From assembly GCF_011386835.1 (NCBI RefSeq), contig NC_088791.1, forward strand, positions 123,852,943 through 123,916,942: 64,000 bases of DNA, read 5' to 3'. The notes beneath the pieces are model-generated. The model was not told where the DNA came from and did no database searches. It saw only the letters and a program-made list of their open reading frames with translations. This document shows positions 1 to 11,433 of the stretch, one piece after another (within the stretch, counting starts at the first letter, position 1; each line of letters begins with the position of its first letter). This DNA is from Chrysemys picta bellii (Eukaryota; Chordata; Testudines; Emydidae). The translations under genes and the position numbers were made by a program.

Positions 1-137
1 CAATTTGCCTTTAGGGAGGGTTCGATTCAAACCGAACTATATAAAGGGTTTTTTAATTCCTTTACTACTGGGAGACCACAGGATGGAGTACCCTCTTACC
101 ACAGGCAGCATCTGCCGATGTCTGAATGCCCAGCTTG

Positions 138-420
138 TAAGGGCTTGTCTACACTGGCACTTTATAGCGCTGCAACTTTCTCGCTCAGGGGTGTGGGAAA
201 AAAAAAAAACCACCCCTGAGCGCAGCAAGTTTCAGCGCTGTAAAGCACCAGTGTAGACAGTGTACCAGCCACGCCTCCAGTGCTGGTAGCTATGCCCCTC
301 ATGGAGATTGTTTTTTTTTTTTTTAGAGCGCTGGGAGAGCTTTCTCCCAGCACTCTGCCGCGACTACTCAAGTCACGTTAAAGTGCTGCCATGGCAGTGC
401 CAGTATAGACTAGCCCTAAG
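138..420. mobile_element. Palindromic MITE, TCTACACT terminal-repeat family
   Basis: The left end TAAGGGCTTGTCTACACTGG is mirrored at the right by CCAGTATAGACTAGCCCTAAG, and the interior carries self-complementary blocks around CTCAGGGGTGTGGG and CCACCCCTGAGCG. The same termini recur near 3.1, 12.2, 17.6, 29.8, 35.8 and 50.7 kb, so this is a dispersed non-autonomous DNA transposon. Superfamily is inferred (hAT-like); I could not see a convincing target duplication. The small ORFs in it are not genes. Confidence 0.75.
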
Positions 421-457
421 ATTTTGGGTAGATATGTGTGGATGACCAGGTGGCAGC

Positions 458-573
458 TAGGGTGACCAGATGTCCCGATTTTATAGGGACAGTCCTGATT
501 GTTTTTTTAAATATGGGCTCCGATTACCCCCCACCCTGTCCCGATTTTTCACACTTGCTATCTGGTCACCCTA
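458..573. mobile_element. Short MITE, TAGGGTGACCAGAT terminal repeats
   Basis: About 116 bp with inverted ends TAGGGTGACCAGATGTCCCG and the mirrored ATCTGGTCACCCTA. The same termini bound the 1-kb foldback element at 42,458-43,480, so both belong to one family. Internally it holds a second copy of the CCCGATTTT motif. Confidence 0.75.
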
Positions 574-659
574 AGCCCACCAGACTCCATCATATGGTGT
601 GTAAGAGGCTGCTATTGCTCTCAGCAAGTGGTCTTTGATGTTGATTGATAGAGAAAGAC

Positions 660-727
660 TGTGGGTATGTCTTCACTGCAAGTAAAGGTGTGGCTGCAGC
701 ATGGGTAGGTATCTGTGCTAGCCTTAA
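660..727. mobile_element. Left part of a MITE split by the PLE insertion
   Basis: GGGTATGTCTTCACTGC near 663 resembles the inverse of GTAGACATGCC near 2,579-2,589. The likely reading is one older MITE interrupted by the Penelope-like element that lies between. The right fragment is about 2,568-2,592. Confidence 0.4.
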
Positions 728-737
728 TCTCACTAAC

Positions 738-2380
738 ATGAGTGGGATATTCTATCTGCTACCCAAGATCCATAAACCCGGAAACCCTGGACGCCCCATC
801 ATCTCAGGCATTGGCACTCTTACAGCAGGACTATCTGGCTATTTGGACTCTCTCCTCAGACTCTACGCTACCAGCACTCCCAGCTATCTTTGAGACACCA
901 CCGACTTTCTGAGGAAACTACAATGCATTGCTGTTCTTCCTGAAAACACCATCCTGGCCACCATGGATGTAGAAGCACTTTACACCAATATTCCACATGA
1001 GGATGGACTACAAGCTGTCAAGAACAGTATCCCTGATGAGGCCACAGCACGCCTGGTGGCTGAGCTTTGTAACTTTGTCCTCACCCACAACCACTTCAGA
1101 TTTGGGGACAACTTATACCTTCAAGTCAGTGGCACCGCTATGGGTACCCGCATGGCCCCACAGTATGCCAACATTTTTATGGCTGACTTAGAACAACGCT
1201 TCCTCAGCTCTTGTCCCCTAGTGCCCCTCCTCTACTTGCGCTACATTGATGACATCTTCATCATATGGACCCAAGGAAAGGAGGCCCTTGAAGAATTCCA
1301 CCTGGACTTCAACAATTTCCACCCCACCATCAACCTCAGCCTGGACCAGTCCACGCAAGAGAGACACTTCCTGGACACTACAGTGCAAATAAGTGACGGT
1401 CACATAAACACCACTCTATACCGGAAACCTACTGACCGCTATACGTACCTACATGCCTCTAGCTTCCATCCAAGACACATCACACGATCCATTGTCTACA
1501 GCCAAGCCCTAAGATACAACCGAATTTGCTCCAACCCCTCAGACAGAGACAAACACCTACAAGATCTTTATCAAGCATTCTTAAAACTACAATACCCACC
1601 TGGAGAAGTGAGGAAACAGATTGACAGAGAAGACGGGTACCCAGAAATCACTTACTACAGGACAGGTCCAAAAAGGACAACAACAGAACACCACTGGCCA
1701 TCACATATAGCCCCCAGCTAAAACCTCTCCAGCGCATTATCCACGATCTACAACCTATCCTGGAAAATGATCCCTCACTCTCACAGACCTTGGGAGGCAG
1801 GCCAGTCCTCGCTTACAGACAACTCCCCAACCTGAAGCAAATACTCACCACCAACTACACAGCGCACCACAGAAACACCAACCCAGGAACCAATCCCTGT
1901 AGCAAACCTCATTGCCTACTCTGTCCCCATATCTACTCTGGCGACACCATCAGAGGACCCAACCACATCAGCCACACTATCAAGGGCTCATTCACCTGCA
2001 CATCTACAAATGTTATATATGCCATCATGTGCCAGCAATGCCCCTCTGCCATGTACATTGGCCAAACTGGACAGTCCCTCCGCAAAAGAATAAATGGACA
2101 CAAATCGGACATCAGGAATGGTAACATACAAAAGCCAGTAAGTGAACACTTCAATCTCCCTGGTCATTCTATTACAGATTTAAAAGTCATTGAACAAAAA
2201 AACTTCAGAAACAGACTTTATAGAGAAACAGCAGAACTAAAATTCATTTGCAAATTTAACACTATTAATCTGGGCTTGAATAGGGACTGGGAGTGGCTGG
2301 CTCATTATAGAAGCAGCTTTTCCTCTCCTGGAATTGACACCTCCTCATCCATTATTGGGAGTGGACTACATCCACCCTGA
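738..2380 (+). pseudogene. Penelope-like reverse transcriptase / GIY-YIG endonuclease, broken
   Basis: The RT part reads in one frame from about 738 to 1,680. It includes a LLPKIHKPG-type motif, MDVEALYTNIP at 963 and the catalytic RYIDDIF box, whose aspartates lie at 1,242-1,253. One in-frame TGA at 891-893 interrupts it. A single frameshift near 1,680-1,690 moves the reading into the next frame, which continues from TPLAITYSP through a C-x4-C-x2-C cysteine cluster near 1,898 to the GIY-YIG nuclease (VIYAIMC at 2,012 and MYIGQT at 2,051). It ends in the TAELKF-containing region and stops at 2,378-2,380. In the PLE family the RT copies RNA at a nick made by the endonuclease. With just one stop and one frameshift this is a fairly young copy, but it cannot make a full protein. 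The 5' end is missing. Confidence 0.85.
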
Positions 2381-2483
2381 TTGAATTGGCCCTGTCAACA
2401 CTGGTTCTCCACTTGCGAAGTAACTCCCTGCTCTCCATGTGTCAATACATAATGCCTGCATCTGTAGCTTTCACTCTATGCAT

Positions 2484-2520
2484 CTGAAGAAGTGAGGTTT
2501 TTACCCACGAAAGCTTATGC
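2484..2520 (+). ncRNA. Hammerhead-ribozyme-like core in PLE tail
   Basis: CTGAAGA is followed by an imperfect hairpin (AGTGAGG / ACCCAC) and then GAAA with a GC-TTAT-GC mini-stem. This order matches the hammerhead core (CUGANGA, stem II, GAAA, short stem III). PLEs are known to carry hammerheads. Stem I is not convincing by eye, so activity is doubtful. Confidence 0.4.
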
Positions 2521-3087
2521 CCAAATAAATCTGTTAGTCTTTAAGGTGCCACCAGACTCGTTGTTTTAGTAGTCATGTAGACATGCCATGGTCTTGGATA
2601 GAGGTGACCCCTTCCTGCCTGAGGGAAGGTCCAAAACAGGGGCCTAGGGCAAGGCCAAAGGACAACAAACTATTAGAAGCGCTGGGATCCAAAGGTAACA
2701 GAGAAACAGATCAATTGAAGGATGTGGAAAAGTCATGTAATAATAATCCAAGGAAATTGAAATGCAATTTTATGAACAGTGATATGCAACCTAGTTGAGA
2801 GACTGTATAACTTATATTGGGGTAGTGGAATGTTTATACATCTACATATGCAGTGTCACATTGACCTTAGGAAGAGAAACAAAATTTGATTCAGACTGGT
2901 GCACACTGAAGCAATTCTTAGCCACGTTGTTTAATCTCTCAGTTTTCCCTGATGATCCCCCTTCTTCCTTGATCACATCGGTCAAGGCCATCCTGAGACA
3001 AAATGTAAGGTTCAGTTTGGGATCCTGAGGAACAGTACTTTTGAACGGTGTTGCTGCTCTTCTGATCCAGTTCCTCCTTTGTCTTTC

Positions 3088-3317
3088 TGAGAGCAGGTCT
3101 ACACTTAAAATGCCACGGTGCAATGGCACCGAAGACAACAGTACGCAGACGGGAGAGCTTCTCCTGTTGGCATAGTTAATCCACCTCCACAAAAGAAGCC
3201 CTCCTATTGACCCAGAGGTTAACTCAGTATAACTGTGTTGCTCAGGGGCGTGGATTTGTTAAACCCCTGAGCAACGTAGTTATACCAATGTAATTTTATA
3301 GGGTAGACCTGGCCTTA
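3088..3317. mobile_element. MITE, TCTACACT family
   Basis: The left end GAGCAGGTCTACACTTAAAATGCC is mirrored by GGGTAGACCTGGCCTTA. The interior repeats the CTCAGGGGCGTGGAT / AACCCCTGAGCAACG palindrome seen in the copies at 138 and 29,839. Confidence 0.7.
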
Positions 3318-3739
3318 GACATTTCCTCAGGAGATAGACCTAAACTGGTAACTGCCTTCTTAGACATGGATTTGAATAACTGAACATTTTTCCTGCTTCC
3401 CCTCCTGTGGGTTCTGTTCTGAATCTGAAAGTTGTCCCCCTTCCTGAAAGATATCAAGTGACTCTTGTGCCTATAAGATGTGATTTGTGCTTCCTTCTTA
3501 AACCAGCCCCTCCCTAGAAAAATCAAGCATCAGAACACTCAGACATAGATGAAAGAGTTTGGGGTCTGTTCCTGGATTTCCTGAGTAGTACAGCCTTTTT
3601 GACATATCCAATACACAGCCATACATAATCAAAAGGAGGCTGTTTCAGAGAAATTGGAAAACTAAAAATGGCTCACTCAGCTGTGGCCTCCCTTACAAAT
3701 GTTTGGAAAAAACATGGCATTTCCAAATATATGAAGGTT

Positions 3740-4180
3740 CAACTGGTGAAAAGCTTAACTTTTCCATAGCAACATATGGATGTGAATCATGGGAAATGAA
3801 TGCTGCTAACAAGAAGAAAACTGAAGCCTTTGAGTTTGGTGCTGTGAAGACTTTTGCATCTCCCTTTGATGGAAAAAACAACAAATGCTTTTGCTATAAA
3901 CTTTACTGAAGAGAAGCAGACCCTGCTGTCAGAAATCAACAGGGGCAAACTTATGTATTTTGATCACATCAAGCATAGAGATGTAAATAACCTCAAGCAA
4001 GTTACCATGGAAAGAGAGGTGGAATGTCATCCTAGTAGGGAATGACCAGGAAAGAGATGGTTAGATGGTGTGCAGCAGCTCACTGGAGGTCAACTACTGA
4101 GTGCTCGAAGCTAGTGACATGTCAAGGCAGCTTCTAGAAATTCTATTACGATGTCACCAGTATTCAGATATGAATAAATT
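3740..4180 (+). pseudogene. Non-LTR retrotransposon 3' end (RTE/BovB-like C-terminus)
   Basis: A degraded reading contains TYGCESW, then A-EFG in place of the usual AFE-WC block, then in another frame INRGKLMYFDHIKHRD and GKRWLDGVQQLTGG. This order is the C-terminal tail seen in RTE-type and related non-LTR reverse transcriptases. At least one frameshift lies near 3,870-3,910, and stops follow. The 3' end is probably near the TGAATTGATTTT stretch at 4,170. Clade assignment is from memory of the family and is uncertain. Confidence 0.5.
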
Positions 4181-4857
4181 GATTTTTATTTATTTTTGTC
4201 CTGTGAGAACCTGGGAAAGAAAGCAAGCCAGATGACTGTGGGGACTGGACACTGAACCACCCTCTTGTTCTCTCTTTCTAGTTTGCCCCAGGGATTCTTG
4301 CCATCTGGTGTTACAGGAAGAATCTCTTGCTGGAATCCCCTAACTGAAGAGGAAGCAATCCAATTCCCTGGACCTGACCCTTCTTTTTGCCAGGTATTGA
4401 AACCCTTGCATACATCCCCTGAGATGGAGGCTTTGATTGAGTCTGCACAATGGGGGACACTGCTAGAGAAAAATTGCTATGCCAGATACAGATCCATGAT
4501 ACTAAATTTGAAAAATGAACACTCTTCTGAACCCTACAATTAACTGAGGCTGGTGATGACAAAGCCTCTCAGAGGGATCAGGCTCCGGCCCTGAAAGGGG
4601 AGAGCATACCCTGGGACTGAGTGCTGGAAGGGAAGCCCCAAGGGAAGGGGGCAGTGGACAGACTGAGGCCCCTCTGTCTGAGTGGATAGCAGGCTGTTAA
4701 GAAAATTCCTTAGAGAAGGGGGAATATCTGTGCTCATTGACTACTTCTCCTATGTCCCCTTCAGCCCTCTCCCACCTCAAGCACTTCTAAGGAGTAGGGA
4801 GCATGGGCATAAGAACCTGGACCACAGTTGTAGCCACATACACATGCACCACCATGA

Positions 4858-5330
4858 AAGGCAACAGAGGGTCCTGTGGCACCTTTGAGACTAACAGAAG
4901 TATTGGGAGCATAAGCTTTCGTGGGTAAGAACCTCACTTCTTCAGATGCAAGTAATGGAAATCTCCAGAGGCAGGTATAAATCAGTGTGGAGATAACGAG
5001 GTTAGTTCAATCATGGAGGGTGAGGTGCTCTGCTAGCAGTTGAAGTGTGAACACCAAGGGAGGAGAAACTGCTTCTGTAGTTGGATAGCCATTCACAGTC
5101 TTTGTTTAATCCTGATCTGATGGTGTCAAATTTGCAAATGAACTGGAGCTCAGCAGTTTCTCTTTGGAGTCTGGTCCTGAAGTTTTTTTTGCTACTTGAC
5201 ACCATGAAAGGGTAGCTTGTCCCATTCTTTAGAGGGGTCATGTTCCAGTTTTTCCCCTGGGTGTCAGCTCTGAAACCTGCTCCAGGATCCAGTGTTCTTG
5301 CTGCTTTGGGTCTGTGGTTGCTCATCTTAG
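4858..5330 (-). mobile_element. PLE 3' fragment, antisense
   Basis: Read on the minus strand it gives NFRTRLQRETAELQF and the downstream GLNKDCEWL, homologous to the end of the GIY-YIG protein at 2,205-2,300, followed by the common PLE tail ending near 4,858. The hammerhead-like core sits at 4,905-4,941 (minus strand). The upstream 5,215-5,330 part is open but not clearly PLE. Confidence 0.7.
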
Positions 5331-5399
5331 TTCAAGAGAGGGACTCCATGAAGGTCCTTGCCCCAGCTGCCTCTACTGTGATGTGAAGCGTTCCTGATC

Positions 5400-6057
5400 A
5401 CAGAATATGCAGATACCCGTGATGATGAAGCATGGGGGGGAGGGGGACATGCAGGGTCACATGTCCCTCCACCGCCTGATTGCTCTGTCACATGGTGTGG
5501 TCAGCCCAGCCCCCTCCCTGCGGAGCAGCTGTGCCAGGCAGGGAGAGGCAGAGGCAGGACCAGAACAGCTGGGAGCTGAGACAGCGGGACAGCTGGGAGC
5601 TAACAACAACCAGAAGGGGGGGGCAAGACTCAAGCTGTTCTGGGGTTGTCCCCGCCCTTCCCCTTCCCCCCACTGTTAGCAGGCACAGGCCATCTAACCC
5701 ATCTAGGCATTCCAAATGGGCTGGAGCAAACAGCATACATCTGTGCTTTTCCCCTTTCTCTTCCATGCTGTATATTTGAGTGTGCAGAGGCTGAGAACAA
5801 TCACCAATGGAGTCTCGGCAGAAGACAAGAACCAGACCCTTAAATTCTCAATGTAGGAGAGGACCAGAAACTATAGAAAGCTAATTTATATAAAATGTTT
5901 TTGCTCTGCAACAAGAAGTTTGGTAAACAGTCTGCAGCTATGGAGGCAGAATGAAAACTGGTAGGCTCTGCCTAGGCAGCTTCATGCAGACAGAGAGCTC
6001 ACTGGTTAATGGATCTGTGGATCCTGTATACAAAAGCTAAGGATCCATTACTCTATA
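5400..6057. other. No gene recognised; GC-rich then AT-rich DNA
   Basis: A G-rich block (5,430-5,690) resembles MITE interior but I found no matching terminal repeats. The ORFs on both strands here are compositional. Confidence 0.4.
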
Positions 6058-6059
6058 CC

Positions 6060-6212
6060 AGTGGTGGGCAACCTGCAGCCCATCAGGGTAATCCACTGGC
6101 GGGCCACCAGACCATTTGTTTACAATTGCATGGCCGCCCGTAGATCCCAGTGGCCGTGGTTTGCTGTTCCCGGCCAAAGGGAGCTACGGGAAGCGGCGCA
6201 ACACCAACAGTT
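6060..6212 (+). mobile_element. hAT-type MITE, right end lost
   Basis: It starts with CAGTGGTGGGCAACCTGC and carries CCCATCAGGGTAATCC and the GTTCCCGGCCAAAGGGAGC block typical of this dispersed family. The mirrored right terminus is absent, so the copy is truncated near 6,212. Confidence 0.65.
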
Positions 6213-8370
6213 AAGTTGCCTAAAACTTCCCATTATAAAGACCCTGTTTTAGTTGTTTATAAATGCCAAACTTAAACCATTCAGGCTGAAATGTCTCCTG
6301 GTGGGTGTTTGCCTGATGCAAAAATTTATTTATTTAAACATTTCAGCTGTTTCTCGGAATGAGATTAAGGAAAAATAAGTTTTGCCCATGTTAAAAAAAT
6401 TTCTTACAACTGTTTCACTGAAAAACCTCTAATCCCTCTGATTTGGAGCAGGGACTAGAAACTTGGCAGAGAATCTTGTCATCTCAGTGAAAATCCATCC
6501 AAATTTGGCTAAATTATAGGCCGGCGGGGGGAGGGAGGGGGAAGAGATGCAGTATGCACAGTTAGTAGAGGCTTGTTAGAGCTTAGTAGCTAAATTGTCA
6601 GAAGATTGTGTGTAATGGGCATGCTCCAGCCCAGGAGCTTCTCCTGGCAGCGAGGAGCCTCTGTGGCAACAGGAGCAGGAATTAAGTGCAGGGATCCCAT
6701 CTCTCCTATGCTTTCAATTCTCCCCTGCTGGTATCTACAAGGAGGTAACAACCTGACTGGAATTCAGAGGGATAAGTCAAGGGAGAGGGGAGGAATAGGG
6801 CAGGGAGATGGCACACAAGCATAAGCTGTTGGGAGTAAATATTAGGGGTCAGAGAGAGCATTTGGGGTGGACAGGGCAAGAAAGATCTAGCCCATAACAG
6901 CACATTCTGTTCCAGAACCTGGAAACAGAACCAAGATTCCAAGTCTGAACATTCCTTTGCTGTCTAGCAAACAGCTATGAAACCCACTGACAAATTGTGT
7001 CTCATCCCCCTCTTGTTACTAGTCCACAGAGGGTAACAACCTACTACTGATATCAGTTACCTCTGTAATTGAAGTGGTAGAGATCTGTACAATAGATCTA
7101 AAGGATTCAAAACTGCTGATGACTCATGTGTGGAGTTAACATGATTGAAATTGTATCTTCAGGGTTAGGTTTTTTTTTTTTTTAATTTACATCCAAAAAA
7201 CAACATTACAAGAGCATTAAGGTTGCAAAAGTCAAGCACTCAAAAGTTAGAAAGTGCCAGAATGAAGGTTAACTGTGCAAATGTAATTCAGACCCCTTGT
7301 GCTTATGCATTATAACACAGTCTAATTAGATGATCATTGGGGTTTTTTCCCTGCCTCATTCAGTGTCCCGAATGCACAGTGCTCAGGAAATGAACTGGGT
7401 TGTATAGTGAATGAAGCTGTTGTCTGTAGGACCCCTGCCTCCTTTGTTGCAGAAGTTGGACTGTGTGTAGTGAATGGAGCAGAGGATTATAGGAAGAGAA
7501 AGGATCCTCTTATGCTTTAAGCACTTGAATAATACTCTGGAGAACTGAATCCTGCCATATAGTTCCTATGTGATGCTGGGAAGTTACTGATGCCAAAATT
7601 TTCATAGGTGGCCACTAACTGTTTGTTGCTTATTTTATGGGTGCCCAACTTTAGACACATGGGTCAGGTTTGTAAATGCTTAATGCTTCTGCAACTGAAG
7701 TCAATGAGAGTAGTACAGCGAATGTACAAAGTAGCATAAAAATGCTAAGTATTGGGGAGAGGGCTCAATTCCATTTTTAACTTTGCCAGCTGTGTGCCAG
7801 GTTATATGTTTGGACTCCATATTATTCTCAATACATACCAGGACAGCCACCAATATCAATTGGAGATTTGTACAAAAATCAAGGGTAGACTATGGCCTTT
7901 ATATAGTAACTGAACTATTAGTTATTTGTTCAGTACCATATTGTCAGTGTCATTCAGTGAGAAAAAGTATTCCCTTTTACAGTCACCATTTCTGCTCTCT
8001 TCCTTTCCCATTCTCCTCTTGTTTCTCTTCTGTCTCTGCACATCTCTTTTCTTTCCTCTGCACTTCCTTCACTGCAGCTATTCTAACTCATGAGCTTCAC
8101 CTGCAACCACTTCCTATTCATCCACAAATATGATGAGCGGAAGTTGTTGAAACAAATCTGCCTCATCACTGATGAAAACAAGTTTACTGAGAAGTAGTTT
8201 AATTGTACTAAACTTGGACCATATCCTCTACATCTATACCACAATTCCATGAAAACACAAGCCTCAGTAATTTGCAGCAGATAAATTTGTTTATATTTTA
8301 GCTGACAAATTATGACAAGACATTTATTGTAAATTAAATCCCAAAGAGATACCTACATAGTTTTCTGTGC
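6213..8370. other. Single-copy-looking AT-rich DNA, no gene seen
   Basis: Poly-T run at 7,171-7,183. No ORF with recognisable protein similarity, no terminal repeats, no RNA gene seen. Confidence 0.4.
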
Positions 8371-8469
8371 AGTTAGAGCAGGTGTGGGCAAACTACGGCC
8401 CGCATCTGGCCCATCAGAACTTTTAATCCAGCCCTCAAACTCCTGACGGGGAGCAGGGTCGGGGGCTTC

Positions 8470-9055
8470 CAGTGTTCCCTCTGATTTTTCCCACCCATGT
8501 GCAGAATGAATTTTGTTATGTGCACCAATATGGAGGTGATGTGTGACACCATGAGGGGTGTGAGGGCTCCAGCTGCCGGTGCAGGCTCTGGGGTGGGGCC
8601 GGACATGAGGGGTTCAAGGGTGGGGCAGAGGGTTAGGTGCAGAGGGTGAGGGCTCCGGCTGGGGCCGGGGATGAGGGGCTCAGGGCTGGGGCAGAGGGTT
8701 GGGTGCAGGCCCTGGGGTGGGGCCGGAGATGAAGGGTTTGGGGTGCAGGAGGGTGCTCCAGGGCTACGGCACGGAGAGAGGACTCCCCCAAGTGCTCTCT
8801 TCCCGCAGAAGCACCTGGGCTTAGGGGGGTGGGGGAGAAGAGAGGCGCCTGTCCCCATCGCGGGAGCTCTGGGGCTGAAGGATAGCCACCCCTTCCCTAG
8901 CGCGTGCCATGCCGGCCGCAGCAGGTCCGGGATGCAGGGTGAGTTGGGGTCGGGGGAGGGGCGCTCCTCTCCCGGCAGGTCCCCAGAGGTTTCCCTAAGC
9001 GCCTGCACAGTGCTAAATAGGCTGCTGTGCAGCCGCGCAGTTTACAGGGAACTTA
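8470..9055. mobile_element. Nested hAT-like element inside 8,379-9,617
   Basis: CAGTGTTCCCTCTGATTTTT at the left and CAGTTTACAGGGAAC at the right are approximate inverted repeats. Host sequence GGGAGCAGGGTCGGG appears on both sides of the block, because the host motif itself repeats, so exact edges are uncertain. Confidence 0.5.
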
Positions 9056-9236
9056 GCTTGCCCTGCTTCAGCGCTCCAGCCGGGGAGCAGGGTCGGGAGC
9101 CGCTCCATGAGCACGTGCTGCTGCTCTGCACAACTCCTGGAAGCAGCAGCATGTCCCCCCCTCCGACTTCTATGCGTAGGGGCAGCCAGGGGGCTCTGCA
9201 CACTGCCCCTGCCCCAAGCACAACCCTCCCCCCCCC

Positions 9237-9290
9237 CCGTAGCTCCCATTGGCCAGGAACCACAGCCAATGGGAACTGCAGGGGCGGTGC
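9237..9290. promoter_or_regulatory. Palindromic CCAAT/ATTGG module within MITE
   Basis: TAGCTCCCATTGGCC is followed after a short spacer by GCCAATGGGAACTGC, giving two opposed CCAAT boxes. Equivalent pairs occur at 6,137-6,195 (decayed) and 13,240-13,285. NF-Y binding is inferred from the motif only. Confidence 0.4.
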
Positions 9291-9953
9291 CTGCAGACGG
9301 GGCATGTGCAGGGGCCGTGCTTGCGTGTAGGAGCCAGAGGGGGGGACATGCCGCTGCTTCCGGTAAGCACCATCCAAAGCCTGCACCCCCCCACACTTCC
9401 TAACCCTGATCCCCATGTGAACCCCTCAGTCCCAGCCCAGAGCACCCTCCTGCAACCCCAAATCCCTCATTCCCAACCCCATCCCAGAGCCCGTACCCCC
9501 AGTCAGAGCCCTCATCCCCTCCTGCACCCCAAACCCCAATTTCATTAGCATTCACGGCCACCATACAATCTCTATACCCAGATGTGGCCCTCAGGCCAAA
9601 AAGTTTGCCCATCCCTGACTTAGAGCTATTTAGAGCGAACACATTAAGGATTATAGCACTGTAAAGTAGCAAATGAGCTCAATTTTCTCACTTTACAGTG
9701 CAAGAGATATTTCTGTCACGTGTAAAGAAAAACTCAAATATGCATATTTATGTACAGTTACAATGCTGCTTGATACAACATCTGACCTAGGTGCAACAAT
9801 TTTAGGTATATTAGGCGATAGGTTGATATTTTATGGAAAATTAGTTTCCATGTCTGATTGATGGCATCACGCTGTACATAACAAATGAATGCAGTGCTGT
9901 CTGCAAAGGTCAGACTCATTAGCTGAACCACAACTGAACCTGGATTGCTAGTG

Positions 9954-10619
9954 CAGGGGCTCTCAGGAAAAATTACCTGGTGGCCTCGGAATGCGGCCAC
10001 CAACTCTTTCTGGTGGCCACTCTCACATTTTTCTAAAATACTTAATTAGCTTTAGGAAAAACAAATATGCACATATACACATCCAAATCATTGTCATTTA
10101 TTTACTGCTAGCTAGTATGTTAGTTGTAAGAAGTGATATTAAACATACAAGTATCACTTTTCACAGCAGACTTACTCAGCCCTGGCAAGCCTGGGAACGA
10201 ATTAAGCCCTGGTTGGGGAGGCCAGAGGCGATGGGGATGGATGGGTAGCTGATGGAGGCAGCTGTGGACCAGAGCCTGAAGCCCAGGGAACAGGGCCCAG
10301 GGACAGAGCCCAAAGCTGCGCGGCCAGAGCCTAGCACCCCAGGGCTGAAACCCAAAGCCTGAGCCCCACCAACCCAGGAAGGTGGGGACTCACCTGCTGC
10401 CTGCTCCTACAGCATTGTGCCCCAGCTGTATCCAGAGGGGGGGCAGGGCCCAACCCCTGCTGGCGGCCCCAGCTAACAGCTCCAAGGCGATGTATCCCAG
10501 ACCAACTGTGGGGGGTGGGAGGGATGGGAGCTGCACTGCTTTGCCCCTCCACCCCGAATTACAGCCCAGGAGGCTGTGGTCACAAGAAAAGCCACAGAGG
10601 CTGCATTAGAGAAACACTG
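9954..10619. mobile_element. hAT MITE with perfect 8-bp duplication
   Basis: The ends CAGGGGCTCTCAGG and AGAGAAACACTG are imperfect inverted repeats, and TGCTAGTG flanks both sides (9,946-9,953 and 10,620-10,627). The 666-bp interior is AT-rich on the left and GC-rich on the right. Confidence 0.8.
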
Positions 10620-10691
10620 TGCTAGTGTGTCTTTCAGGCCAATAAGATATTTGAGAATAGTTAACACTGCCTTCCCATCATTCCTTTAAGC

Positions 10692-10802
10692 CAGTGTTTC
10701 TCAACGTAGTCCACGTACCAGGACCAGTCCCCGAGATCTCCTTGACACAGCTTAGGAAGGCAGCAAGCTGGTCCCTGGTATCAAAAAGGTTGAGAAACAC
10801 TG
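10692..10802. mobile_element. Short hAT MITE
   Basis: CAGTGTTTCTCAACG at the left is mirrored by GGTTGAGAAACACTG at the right. The flanks CTTTAAGC and CTTTACAA are a decayed 8-bp duplication. Confidence 0.75.
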
Positions 10803-11399
10803 CTTTACAAAATCTCTGTAGTTAACAAACAGAATCTGATTCTTCATATGAGGAGACAGCAGTCAGTTAAATATTGGAACTAAAATTAAATTAAAAGGTT
10901 GAAATCTAAATTACTTTATTACAAAAGGCTGTATTTGTTACGTTTTAAAAGTAGATATCAAACATACTCCAGGGAGTTAATGTATCTAGAAGTCCAGTAC
11001 TACAGCCTGGTTCCCTGATCAATAATGCTTCTTGTCAAATCAGCAGTTCTTACTGAAAGCATTACTGAGATGCCCTCAAGGATTCCACTGCAGAACAATC
11101 CATGATGCAAAGTCACTTAACACTCAATATTGAATCAAGACTATCCAACTACTAAATGAGAAGTGTTCTTGTTTATGGGTACAAAATGTCACTATAGATG
11201 GTCTGCAAAATTCCAAAATCTAAATGCAATTACTTTTTAGTTCTACGTATCTCAACACACACAAGTATCAACCAAGTACTGGGAGAGAGAGAAGTTTTCT
11301 ATCTTTGATTTCTCTATCAAATAGTTTCTAGATATGCAAACTCAAATTCCTAGTAATTATGAAGTCTGGTGGAGTGTCTCACCACTAGAGTCCACTTAC

Positions 11400-11433
11400 T
11401 GGCCATGCTTCTTTGAATACTGAATGTTGATGT
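11400..11433 (-). CDS. Candidate exon, low support
   Basis: A strong minus-strand donor (GCCA then GTAAGTGG) follows 34 nt bounded upstream by ACTATGTAG. It reads TSTFSIQRSMA in the phase left by the candidate exon at 11,707-11,840. It is very short, so chance is a serious alternative. Confidence 0.2.

Larger units (their letters stand above)
728..2567 (+). mobile_element. Penelope-like retroelement, 5' truncated
   Basis: The element contains the reverse transcriptase and the GIY-YIG endonuclease of Penelope-like elements followed by a 3' tail that recurs at 4.9, 33.1, 52.3, 57.5 and 63.9 kb. The 5' end lacks a start codon and the first RT motifs, so it is truncated. The tail holds a hammerhead-like core at 2,484-2,520 and ends near GACTCGTTGTTTT. 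No poly(A) is seen, which fits PLEs. Confidence 0.85.
8379..9617. mobile_element. hAT MITE with 8-bp duplication and a nested insertion
   Basis: The left end CAGGTGTGGGCAAACTACGG mirrors the right AAGTTTGCCCATCCCTG. Flanks AGTTAGAG (8,371-8,378) and ACTTAGAG (9,618-9,625) form an 8-bp duplication with one mismatch. A second element (about 8,470-9,055) is inserted inside. The ORFs of about 210-220 residues on both strands are low-complexity shadows of this GC-rich repeat. Confidence 0.8.

Noticed and set aside
8373..9330. ORFs of 211 and 219 residues on opposite strands
   Set aside because: Low-complexity Pro/Gly/Ser shadows of a hAT MITE with defined termini and target duplication.
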